Assembly (NCBI GenBank): GCA_964425005.1 | Contig: CAYRKT010000075.1 | Span: 1 to 8,193 of the forward strand | Length of the DNA: 8,193 bases | Source: CAYRKT01 sp964425005 | Lineage (GTDB): Bacteria > Synergistota > Synergistia > CAYRKT01 | Direction: 5' to 3' | Shown: piece after piece, positions 1 through 5,524 of the stretch | How the letters are laid out: each line of letters begins with the position of its first letter | Position numbering within the stretch: position 1 is the stretch's first letter | Notes under the pieces: model-generated | What the model saw: only the letters and a program-made list of their open reading frames with translations | The model's database searches: none | What the model was told of the DNA's origin: nothing | Position numbers and translations under genes: made by a program

Positions 1-1
1 G

Positions 2-601
2 GGCGGGGTGGGGGGGCGTTTCCTCAAGGCCGGCGACGTCTTGCCCCTCGAGGTGGACGAGAGGTGCTTCGCCCGGGTGGGGATCAGGCCGGCGAGGGAG
101 GTCTTGCCCAGGTTCGGCGAGGAGGTCTCGGTCTCCTTCACCTGGGGCCCCGAGGAGGACAGGTTCGAGTCCGAGGCGAGGAGGCTCTTCGTGGAGAGCT
201 CCTGGACGGTGACGGAGAAGTCCGACCGGATGGGCTACAGGCTGGACGGCCCTCCCCTGAGGCACGGGCCCAGGGGGGCCGACATCATATCCGACGGTAT
301 AGCCCTGGGGAGCGTCCAGGTCCCCGGCGACGGGAAGCCCATAGTGCTCCTCAAGGACCGGCAGACGGTGGGGGGCTACACCAAGATAGGGACCGTTGTG
401 TGGGCCCACCTGCCGAGGCTGGTCCAGGTCAGGCCCGGCGGCAGGGTGAGGTTCGAGCCGGTGGATCTGGATTGCGCCCTGGAGGAGAGGAGGAGGTTCT
501 GGCGCTTGCTGCACCACCTCCCCCTGGAGAGCAGGAGGAGGTGGGCCTTCAGGATATCCATCGATGGGAAAAGCTTTAACGCCTTCGTGGAGGAGGCGTA
601 G
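2..601 (+). CDS. pxpC: 5-oxoprolinase subunit C, carboxyltransferase-like (5' end outside window)
   Basis: This is the C-terminal ~199 residues of a biotin-dependent carboxyltransferase-like protein (KipA/PxpC, AHS2 fold). With PxpA and PxpB it forms the cytoplasmic ATP-dependent 5-oxoprolinase that converts pyroglutamate to L-glutamate. The frame is open to the left edge, so the GTG at 8 is not the true start; family members are about 300-330 residues, so roughly a third is missing. Visible family signatures are the opening GGRFLKAGDVL strand, SDRMGYRLDGPPL near visible residues 75-87, GADIISDGIALGSVQVP, the Gly-rich LLKDRQTVGGYTKIGTVV segment, and the closing PGGRVRFEPV strand. The TAG stop at 599-601 touches the ribosome-binding site of pxpA, 16 bases before its ATG, so the two are surely one operon; pxpB probably lies upstream. 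Family assignment is firm; the exact role rests on the adjoining pxpA. Confidence 0.9.
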   Translation, partial: GGVGGRFLKAGDVLPLEVDERCFARVGIRPAREVLPRFGEEVSVSFTWGPEEDRFESEARRLFVESSWTVTEKSDRMGYRLDGPPLRHGPRGADIISDGIALGSVQVPGDGKPIVLLKDRQTVGGYTKIGTVVWAHLPRLVQVRPGGRVRFEPVDLDCALEERRRFWRLLHHLPLESRRRWAFRISIDGKSFNAFVEEA

Positions 602-617
602 GAGGTGTGCTGGTTAG

Positions 618-1403
618 ATGTTGTCCAGGATCGATCTCAACAGCGACGTGGGGGAGAGCTTCGGCAGGTACAAGCTGGGCTTCGACGAGAGGCTCATGGC
701 CTGCATCTCCTCCGCCAACGTGGCCTGCGGGATGCACGCGGGGGACCCGTCGGTGATGAGGAGGACGGTGGAGAAGGCTCTGTCCCTGGGGGTAAAGGTG
801 GGGGCTCACCCGTCCTATCCGGACCTCCAGGGGTTCGGCAGGAGGACCCTGGATATGGGCCCGGACGAGGTCTACGAGTTCACCCTCTACCAGATGGGGG
901 CCCTGGACGCCTTCCTCAGGGCCAGGGGCTCGAAGCTCACCCACGTGAAGCCCCACGGCGCTCTCTACAACGACGTGTACAAGAGGGCGCTGAAGGGCGA
1001 TCGGACCTACTGCGAGGCCATAGCCTCCGCCGTCAAGGACTTCGACCCCTCCCTGTGGGTGGTGACCCTGGCCGGTAACGTGACGATGGAGATATACGCC
1101 TCCCTGGGCCTCAAGGTGGCCGGGGAGGTCTTCGCCGACAGGGCCTACAACCCGGACGGCAGCCTCGTCCCCAGGGGCGTGAAGGGGGCCGTGATCGAGG
1201 ACGTGGAGGCGGTGGTGGAGAGGGTGGTCCGGATGGTCGAGAGGGGCGAGGTCGAGGCCATGGACGGCTCCGCCATAAAGGGCTTGAGCTTCCACACCAT
1301 CTGCCTGCACGGGGACAGCGAGGGGGCCGTGGAGATGGCCGAGCGCATAAGGAAGGCCCTGTCGGAGCGGGGGATATCGATCAAGAGCTTCGCGGAGCCC
1401 TAG
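618..1403 (+). CDS. pxpA: 5-oxoprolinase subunit A (LamB/YcsF family)
   Basis: A complete 261-residue LamB/YcsF family protein, the usual length. PxpA is the subunit of bacterial 5-oxoprolinase with the TIM-barrel-like polysaccharide-deacetylase-type fold, thought to act on 5-oxoproline ring opening together with PxpBC and ATP. Diagnostic motifs run in order: IDLNSDVGESFG (5-16), SANVACGMHAGDP (32-44), GAHPSYPDLQGFGRR (62-76), THVKPHGALYN (108-118), FADRAYNPDGSLVPR (172-186) and CLHGDSEGAVEMA (229-241). One variation is CGMHAGD where most homologues have CGFHAGD. The start is the ATG at 618, preceded by GGAGGTG (601-607) at 10 bases. It follows pxpC by 16 bases and is the last gene of this operon. 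The product would feed glutamate to the cell, consistent with scavenging pyroglutamate, which forms spontaneously from glutamine and glutamate at high temperature. Confidence 0.95.
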   Translation: MLSRIDLNSDVGESFGRYKLGFDERLMACISSANVACGMHAGDPSVMRRTVEKALSLGVKVGAHPSYPDLQGFGRRTLDMGPDEVYEFTLYQMGALDAFLRARGSKLTHVKPHGALYNDVYKRALKGDRTYCEAIASAVKDFDPSLWVVTLAGNVTMEIYASLGLKVAGEVFADRAYNPDGSLVPRGVKGAVIEDVEAVVERVVRMVERGEVEAMDGSAIKGLSFHTICLHGDSEGAVEMAERIRKALSERGISIKSFAEP

Positions 1404-1459
1404 GCCGCGGGGGATCCCGCAGGGCTGGATAAGTCTGAATTTTTAGATCCACCTCGTCC

Positions 1460-1488
1460 TTGACACGGGTTTTTTAGAGGGTTAAAAT
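1460..1488 (+). promoter_or_regulatory. Sigma-70-type promoter of the ilvC leader
   Basis: TTGACA (1460-1465), a 17-base spacer, then TAAAAT (1483-1488): a perfect -35, a 5/6 -10 and the ideal spacing, in a short AT-rich island inside GC-rich DNA. Transcription should begin near 1494-1497, only about 15 bases before the leader peptide's ribosome-binding site. A promoter this strong suggests that control is exerted mainly after initiation, which fits the attenuator downstream. Confidence 0.8.
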
Positions 1489-1522
1489 CCCGCAAAAGCT
1501 TAGCCTCATGGAGGGTTTGGGC

Positions 1523-1618
1523 GTGAGGAGGAACCTTCTGGCGGTCTTCGAGCTGGTCCTAGCCGTAGCCCTGACGATAGTAGTCCACCTCAGGGTCCCT
1601 CCTCCTTTGCCCTCTTGA
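1523..1618 (+). CDS. Leader peptide of the ilvC attenuator (31 residues)
   Basis: A short frame from GTG 1523 to TGA 1616-1618. The start is chosen because GGAGGG (1510-1515) lies 7 bases upstream; an in-frame ATG at 1508 has no such site. Of 31 residues, 7 are Leu, 6 Val and 1 Ile, and the stretch LTIVVHLRV (residues 17-25) is followed by PPP. This recalls the E. coli ilvGMEDA leader peptide, in which a Val/Ile run is followed by PP. Several regulatory codons (CTT, CTA, GTA twice) are ones the neighbouring genes use sparingly, where GTC/GTG and CTC/CTG dominate; such codons would make stalling sensitive to low charged tRNA. The peptide is presumably not functional in itself. The alternative is a real small single-helix membrane protein, since residues 5-23 are hydrophobic. 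The attenuator reading is preferred because of the RNA structures and the ilvC gene that follow. Confidence 0.7.
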   Translation: MRRNLLAVFELVLAVALTIVVHLRVPPPLPS

Positions 1619-1644
1619 GGCCTTAGCTGGGCGGCGAAGGGGGG
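1526..1644 (+). promoter_or_regulatory. Antiterminator (2:3) and protector (1:2) pairings of the ilvC attenuator
   Basis: Three segments can pair alternatively. Segment 2 (1600-1611, TCCTCCTTTGCC) pairs without a break with segment 3 (1633-1644, GGCGAAGGGGGG): 12 pairs, three of them G-U. This occupies half of the terminator's 5' arm. Segment 1 (1526-1532, AGGAGGA) pairs perfectly over 7 bases with 1600-1606, which would free segment 3 when the leader is not translated. A ribosome held at the GTA-GTC codons (1580-1585) would reach to about 1597-1599, leaving segment 2 free. A ribosome at the UGA (1616-1618) would cover segment 2 and let the terminator form. The pairings were read directly by eye; no folding energies were computed. 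Confidence 0.65.
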
Positions 1645-1681
1645 TCGGGACCCCGGGGTCCCGACCCCCCTTCGGCTTTTT
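1635..1681 (+). terminator. Intrinsic terminator of the ilvC attenuator
   Basis: A 40-base perfect inverted repeat (arms 1635-1654 and 1655-1674, centred on CCCCGGGG) is followed at once by GC and TTTTT (1677-1681). With a minimal four-base loop it still leaves 18 base pairs, mostly G-C. It ends 28 bases before the ilvC start and lies after the leader stop codon, so it would block ilvC unless the antiterminator forms. It is too far from pxpA (230 bases) and beyond a strong promoter to be simply the end of that operon. Confidence 0.88.
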
Positions 1682-1709
1682 AAAAACCTCGTTCCGGGAG
1701 GGGTTTAGC

Positions 1710-2702
1710 GTGGCGCGAGTCTACTACCAGCAGGACGTGGACGGGTCTCATCTCAGGGGTAAGACCATAGCCGTGCTGGGCTACGGCAGTCAGGGGCACG
1801 CCCATGCCCTGAACCTCAGGGACTCGGGGCACCGGGTCCTGGTGGGGTTGAGGGAGAGGGGTTCTTCCTGGGAGAGGGCCAGGGCCGACGGCATGGACGT
1901 GCGGACCTTCGCCGAGGCCGTGAGGGAGGCGGATGTGGTTATGTTCCTCGTCCCCGACCACGTCCAGCCGCAGGTCTGGAGGGAGGAGGTCAGGCCCAAC
2001 CTCAAGAAGGGGGCGGCTTTGGGCTTCGCCCACGGCTTTTCGATCCACTTCAACCAGATAGTTCCCCCTCCGGACGTGGACGTCTTCATGGTGGCGCCGA
2101 AGGGGCCTGGCAGCCTGGTGAGGAGGTGCTTCCTGGAGGGCTCGGCGGTGCCCTCTCTGGTGGCGGTATACCAGGACGCCTCCGGCAGCGCCCTCAAGCT
2201 CGCCCTGGCCTACGCGGACGGCATAGGCTGTTCGAGGGCCGGGATGATAGAGACCACCTTCAAGGAGGAGACGGAGACGGACCTCTTCGGGGAGCAGGCG
2301 GTCCTGTGCGGTGGGGTGACGGAGCTGGTCAAGGCGGGCTTCGAGACGCTGGTGGAGGCGGGCTATCAGCCGGAGATAGCCTACTTCGAGTGCCTCAACG
2401 AGCTCAAGCTGATAGTGGACCTCATGTACGAGGGGGGCATAGCCCACATGAGGAGGTGCGTCAGCGACACGGCCAAATACGGAGATATGATCGCCGGCCC
2501 CTTCGTGATAGACTCCTCGGTGAGGGCCAGGATGAGGGAGCTCCTCAGGAGGGTTCAGGACGGCTCCTTCGCCAAGGACTGGATTTTGGAGAACCAGACC
2601 GGAAGGCCCAGGATGTCCAGGTGGATGGAGGCCGAGTCGAACCACCTCATAGAGAGGGTGGGAGCCGAGCTTCGCTCCCGGATGGATTGGCTTAAGAGGT
2701 AG
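1710..2702 (+). CDS. ilvC: Ketol-acid reductoisomerase (class I)
   Basis: A 330-residue class I KARI, the common step of valine, leucine and isoleucine synthesis: Mg2+-dependent isomerisation and NAD(P)H reduction of acetolactate or acetohydroxybutyrate in the cytoplasm. The Rossmann domain shows VLGYGSQGHAHALNL (22-36) and the cofactor loop GLRERGSSW (46-54), whose Arg48 and Ser52/53 suggest NADPH use. FAHGF (107-111) holds the catalytic His. The knotted C-terminal domain carries the metal and acid residues Asp191 and Glu195 (TDLFGEQ), Glu227 and Glu231 (YFECLNEL), and Ser252 (VSDTAKYG). GPGS (132-135) replaces the common GPGH, but E. coli has Thr at that place, so it should not matter. The GTG start at 1710 has GGAGG (1697-1701) eight bases upstream. 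The gene stands alone, without ilvB/ilvN/leuA beside it, and has its own attenuated leader. Confidence 0.97.
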   Translation: MARVYYQQDVDGSHLRGKTIAVLGYGSQGHAHALNLRDSGHRVLVGLRERGSSWERARADGMDVRTFAEAVREADVVMFLVPDHVQPQVWREEVRPNLKKGAALGFAHGFSIHFNQIVPPPDVDVFMVAPKGPGSLVRRCFLEGSAVPSLVAVYQDASGSALKLALAYADGIGCSRAGMIETTFKEETETDLFGEQAVLCGGVTELVKAGFETLVEAGYQPEIAYFECLNELKLIVDLMYEGGIAHMRRCVSDTAKYGDMIAGPFVIDSSVRARMRELLRRVQDGSFAKDWILENQTGRPRMSRWMEAESNHLIERVGAELRSRMDWLKR

Positions 2703-2704
2703 CG

Positions 2705-2734
2705 CCTGGGCGGCGGGTAATTCCGCCGCCTAGG
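2705..2734 (+). terminator. Terminator after ilvC
   Basis: A 12-bp stem (CCTGGGCGGCGG, 2705-2716, against CCGCCGCCTAGG, 2723-2734, with one G-U pair) and a six-base loop GTAATT begin two bases after the ilvC stop. The tail (TCCTTTGGTTCTC) is only moderately T-rich. The hairpin lies between two convergent genes and, being a stem on both strands, may also serve the receiver-domain gene on the minus strand, although the T-run on that side is poor. Confidence 0.6.
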
Positions 2735-2745
2735 TCCTTTGGTTC

Positions 2746-3567
2746 TCATCCCAGGATGTTCTTTAGCTTCTCTATGAGCTGGTTGGGCTTAAAGGGCTTG
2801 GCTATGAAGTCCGAGGCGCCGAGCTTTAGGGCCTTCAGGACCGACTCCCTGTCCGCCACCGAGGAGATCACCACCACCGGTATCGACCTGGTGGTGGGGT
2901 CCTCCTTCAGCTTCTCCAGGAGCTTGAGCCCGTCCATTTGGGGCATCATGATGTCGGTGAGCACCAGGTCCGGTCTCTCCCCTTTTGCCAGCAGGAGGGC
3001 CTCCCTCCCGTCCTTGGCCCTTATGACCTGGTATCCCTGGGAGGAGACGATGTCGGAGATGTAGTTGGCCATGACGGCGACGTCCTCCGCCACCAGGACC
3101 TTCCCCCTGCTCTCTCCCCCCTGGGGAGGAGGTGTGTGCTCGGCCCTTCCCTCCGTCCGCTCGCTCTGGGGGAGACGAGACTCGTAGGGTATCCCCAGGT
3201 GCTGGGAGATGAGCCCCTTGAGGGCCTCCAGGTCGGGCGGATTGGTGAGGAGGACCTCTATGCCGCTGGCCTTGGCCCGGAAGCGAAGCTGGAGGCTTCC
3301 CAGGGCGGAGGACATGCCGAAGATGATCGACCTGGAGAAGGGGTTCATCTCGCGAAGCCTTCTCACGCTCCCGGGCATGTCGGAGATGATGGGGTCTAGG
3401 TCCAGTATCACCAGGTCGTAGGGATCCTCGCCCCCCTTCTCGATGATAGCGCCGTCGACCGAGGAGGCCTGGTCGAGGGCTATCTCGAAGGGAGGGGCCT
3501 TTAGGGAAGGGAGCAGGACCTGCGAAAGCTTCTTGTTCTCGGATATCAGGAGAGCCTTCCTGCCCAA
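2746..3567 (-). CDS. Tandem receiver-domain response regulator, first domain degenerate
   Basis: A 273-residue protein with two CheY-like domains and no visible output domain. The second receiver (about 155-273) is canonical: acidic pair E161/D162 (LVAEDV), phosphoacceptor D205 (LVLTDIMMPQMDG), Ser235 (VVVISS) and Lys257-Pro (FIAKPF), so it should accept phosphate from a histidine kinase. The first (about 4-125) keeps the fold pattern and an Asp at the acceptor position (D56, LVILDLDPI) but has SEN in place of the acidic pair and TNPP in place of the Lys-Pro, so it is probably a pseudo-receiver. A Pro/Gly/Gln-rich linker (about 130-153) joins them. No kinase is nearby and the target is unknown; it may act by protein contact. 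The start is the TTG at 3567 with a weak GGGGG site; no other start codon is available in frame nearby. It lies 58 bases downstream of the CPBP gene on the same strand, probably co-transcribed. Confidence 0.85.
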   Translation of the reverse strand: MGRKALLISENKKLSQVLLPSLKAPPFEIALDQASSVDGAIIEKGGEDPYDLVILDLDPIISDMPGSVRRLREMNPFSRSIIFGMSSALGSLQLRFRAKASGIEVLLTNPPDLEALKGLISQHLGIPYESRLPQSERTEGRAEHTPPPQGGESRGKVLVAEDVAVMANYISDIVSSQGYQVIRAKDGREALLLAKGERPDLVLTDIMMPQMDGLKLLEKLKEDPTTRSIPVVVISSVADRESVLKALKLGASDFIAKPFKPNQLIEKLKNILG

Positions 3568-3625
3568 GCCCGCACCCCCAGATCTGGTCTCGAGGACATC
3601 GAAGATTCTAAGCCCGGATTTGGCC

Positions 3626-4090
3626 TCACGGCAAGGGGGAGAACCATATGGACCAGGCGTTCCCCAGGGCGTGGAAGATGGCCGAGGGAAGGATGGAGCC
3701 GCTCCTCAGCCGAAGCCAACCCATGAGGAGCCCTGGGAAGAAGGTGAGCAGGTAGGCCGGACCCTTGAGGGGCAGGTGGGCCAGGGCGAAGACCGCGCTG
3801 CTCGAGAGGACGAGAAGCGCATCTCCCCTGAGGACCTTCTGGAGCAGGTAGAAGAGGTAACCTCTGAAGAGGTACTCCTCCGCCAGCGCCACCACGGGAG
3901 CCTGGAGGAGGGAGATGGCGGCCTCCTTCGCGCCGGGGCTTTTCGGAGGAAGGGAACCGGCGATCGACACCGCCAGGGGGGTGAGGGCCGAGAGGAAGGC
4001 GAGGGACACGAGGAGCGCCAGCTTCAAGTCCTCTCGCCTCGCCCTGAGGGATATGCCCAGGTCGGAGGGCCTTCGGCGGGATATCCACAT
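3626..4090 (-). CDS. CPBP-family intramembrane metalloprotease (N-terminus uncertain)
   Basis: A membrane protein of the CPBP (CAAX protease / bacteriocin-processing, Rce1-like) family. The metal-binding and catalytic motifs are all present: EEYLFRG (71-77; Glu71, Glu72, Arg76), FALAHLPL (101-108; His105) and IFHALGN (138-144; His140, Asn144), each in a predicted membrane helix, so it should be an active enzyme. The substrate cannot be told. From ATG 4090 the protein has 154 residues, short for the family. That ATG has no Shine-Dalgarno site, and the frame stays open upstream to TAA 4184-4186, encoding a hydrophobic helix (YLLASLFYLPLIHMW) just before ISRRRPSDLGI, a typical family arrangement. 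The true start is therefore probably near 4135, behind a purine-rich stretch (minus strand of 4138-4157), but no ATG/GTG/TTG exists there. It is followed on the same strand by the receiver-domain gene. Confidence 0.85.
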   Translation of the reverse strand: MWISRRRPSDLGISLRARREDLKLALLVSLAFLSALTPLAVSIAGSLPPKSPGAKEAAISLLQAPVVALAEEYLFRGYLFYLLQKVLRGDALLVLSSSAVFALAHLPLKGPAYLLTFFPGLLMGWLRLRSGSILPSAIFHALGNAWSIWFSPLP

Positions 4091-4161
4091 GTGGATCAGG
4101 GGCAGGTAGAACAGGGAAGCGAGGAGGTACTCTATGCCCTTTCCCCCTTTCCTCTTCTGGG

Positions 4162-4190
4162 TTGATGGATTCAGGTGTTTATCTTATCAT
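4162..4190 (+). promoter_or_regulatory. Probable promoter of the symporter gene
   Basis: TTGATG (4162-4167), 17 bases, TATCAT (4185-4190), the latter 5/6 to consensus, in an AT-rich island between divergent genes. Transcription would begin near 4197, about 35 bases before the symporter start. The same island reads TATGAT on the minus strand (4186-4191), a possible -10 for the CPBP gene, but I see no good -35 for it. Confidence 0.55.
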
Positions 4191-4231
4191 ATGCCTTACC
4201 CTGAGGAAACCCTTTTGGGGAGGTGGTATCT

Positions 4232-5437
4232 TTGGGCGGCGGTAAGATCCCTCTGGTGTACCGCATAGGGATAGGCTTCGTCCTTGGGGTAGCCGCCGGG
4301 GCCGTCTTCGGCCAGGGAGTCCAGGTCATAGCCCCGGTGGGCACCATCTTCCTCAACCTGCTCCGCATGCTCATAGTGCCCCTGGTCTTCGCGAGCCTGG
4401 CGGTCGGCACCGCGAGCTTGAAGGACGTGGCGGCGCTGGGAAGGCTTGGCGTCAGGACCCTGGCTTTATACCTCATAACCACCGCCGTGGCCATATCCAT
4501 AGGGTTGGTCCTGGGGAACCTGATCCAGCCAGGTGCGGGGATGAACCTGGACCTGGGGAGCGCCCAGTTCAAGGCCCCCGAGGTGCCCAAGCTGGTGGAC
4601 GTCCTGGTGGGCATCTTCCCGTCCAACCCTGTGGACGCCATGGTCAAGGCCAACATGTTGCAGATAATAGTCTTCGCCCTGTTCGTGGGGGTGGCCATGG
4701 TTAAGGCCGGCGAGAGGGCCGCGCCCCTGCACTCCGCCCTGGAGTCCCTGGCCGAGACCATGTACTCGCTCACGGGCATAGTGATGGAGTTCGCCCCCTT
4801 CGGGGTCTTCGCCCTCATCTCAGGGGTCGTGGCCAGGCACGGCCTTTCGGTGCTGGCTCCCTTCTCCAAGCTGATAGCGGCGGTTTACCTGGGCTGCTTG
4901 CTCCACGCGGCTATCATATACTCGGGCATGCTCAGGTGGATGGCGGGCGTTTCGCCCCTCAAGTTCTTCTCCGCCGTGAAGGACGCGGCCCTAATGGCCT
5001 TCGTGACGCGCTCGTCTTCGGCCACCCTGCCGGTGACGATGAGGGTTACCCGGGAGGGGGTTGGGGTCTCCGAGAGGGTGTCGGGCTTCGTCCTGCCGCT
5101 TGGGGCCACCATCAACATGGACGGGACGGCCCTATACCAGGGGGTGTGCGCCCTCTTCGTGGCCCAGGCCTTCGGCATACCGCTCTCGGTTGGTCAGCAG
5201 CTGTCGATAATCCTCACGGCCACCCTGGCCTCCATAGGGACCGCCGGTGTTCCAGGGGCCGGCCTCATAATGCTCACCATGGTGCTGTCCGCCGCCGGGC
5301 TCCCGGTGGAGGCGGTGGCCCTCATAGCCGGCGTGGACGTGGTCCTGGACATGGCCCGCACCTCCATCAACGTGACCGGGGACGCGGTGGTGGCCGCGGT
5401 GGTTGCCAGAGGAGAGGGGGAGAGCCTAAAATTGTAG
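4232..5437 (+). CDS. Dicarboxylate/amino acid:cation symporter (Glt/DAACS family)
   Basis: A 401-residue secondary transporter of the GltP/GltPh family in the cytoplasmic membrane; it imports glutamate, aspartate or C4-dicarboxylates with Na+ or H+. Numbered from TTG 4232, the core is intact: hairpin-1 RSSSATLP (260-267), helix-7 NMDGT (295-299), hairpin-2 GTAGVPGAG (336-344) and helix-8 DVVLDMARTSINVTGD (369-384). The last carries counterparts of all the GltPh ligands: Asp390 (D369), Asp394 (D373), Arg397 (R376), Asn401 (N380) and Asp405 (D384). The Arg, which binds the side-chain carboxylate in GltPh, points to an acidic substrate, and the Asp/Asn set to Na+ coupling. The start is TTG 4232 because GGAGG (4219-4223) lies 8 bases upstream; the in-frame GTG 4223 overlaps that site. 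An Asp/Glu racemase-family gene follows on the same strand, consistent with aspartate or glutamate as substrate. GltP-like, but glutamate versus aspartate is not decided here. Confidence 0.95.
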   Translation: MGGGKIPLVYRIGIGFVLGVAAGAVFGQGVQVIAPVGTIFLNLLRMLIVPLVFASLAVGTASLKDVAALGRLGVRTLALYLITTAVAISIGLVLGNLIQPGAGMNLDLGSAQFKAPEVPKLVDVLVGIFPSNPVDAMVKANMLQIIVFALFVGVAMVKAGERAAPLHSALESLAETMYSLTGIVMEFAPFGVFALISGVVARHGLSVLAPFSKLIAAVYLGCLLHAAIIYSGMLRWMAGVSPLKFFSAVKDAALMAFVTRSSSATLPVTMRVTREGVGVSERVSGFVLPLGATINMDGTALYQGVCALFVAQAFGIPLSVGQQLSIILTATLASIGTAGVPGAGLIMLTMVLSAAGLPVEAVALIAGVDVVLDMARTSINVTGDAVVAAVVARGEGESLKL

Positions 5438-5460
5438 CGCGGCCGTTTAGCTCTCGCCGT

Positions 5461-5496
5461 GGGGGAGAGGGGAGAGGTCCTCTCCCCCTGAATTTT
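5461..5496 (+). terminator. Hairpin between symporter and racemase genes, possible terminator
   Basis: GGGGGAGAGG (5461-5470) and CCTCTCCCCC (5479-5488) form a perfect 10-bp stem with an 8-base loop, followed by TGAATTTT. The T-run is short and interrupted, so termination may be partial. It lies 24 bases after the symporter stop and 29 bases before the racemase ATG. I see no convincing promoter after it (TTGACT at 5495 lacks a -10), so the racemase is probably expressed by read-through. Confidence 0.5.
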
Positions 5497-5524
5497 GACT
5501 TCCAGGGGCCGAAGGGGTGGTTCG

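Noticed and set aside
1404..1444. Possible terminator after pxpA (GCGGG/CCCGC at 1407-1420)
   Set aside because: The stem is only 5 bp and the T-run (from about 1440) is some 20 bases away; not strong enough to list as a feature.
1508..1618. ATG 1508 as start of the ilvC leader peptide
   Set aside because: It has no Shine-Dalgarno sequence, and the GGAGGG that would serve the GTG at 1523 begins inside this ATG codon.
1495..1709. T-box or other tRNA/metabolite-binding riboswitch before ilvC
   Set aside because: The leader is only about 180 bases to the terminator, is largely filled by the peptide frame, and I see no T-box consensus or other riboswitch core. Ribosome-mediated attenuation explains the parts better.
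576..2645. Long open frames antisense to pxpA (576-1310) and ilvC (1680-2645)
   Set aside because: They lie opposite strongly recognised genes, have His/Pro/Gly-rich compositions with no family pattern, and are expected by chance in GC-rich DNA with few stop codons.
3546..4088. Second minus-strand frame through the CPBP gene
   Set aside because: It is Pro/Arg/Gly-rich with no family pattern, whereas the other frame carries all CPBP motifs in order.
4223..4231. GTG 4223 as start of the symporter gene
   Set aside because: It overlaps the GGAGGTG ribosome-binding site, which is well placed for TTG 4232.
5495..5524. TTG 5495 as start of the racemase, or TTGACT 5495-5500 as a -35 box
   Set aside because: The TTG lies in the tail of the hairpin and would add ten residues before the family's typical N-terminus. 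The TTGACT has no -10 at a proper distance.
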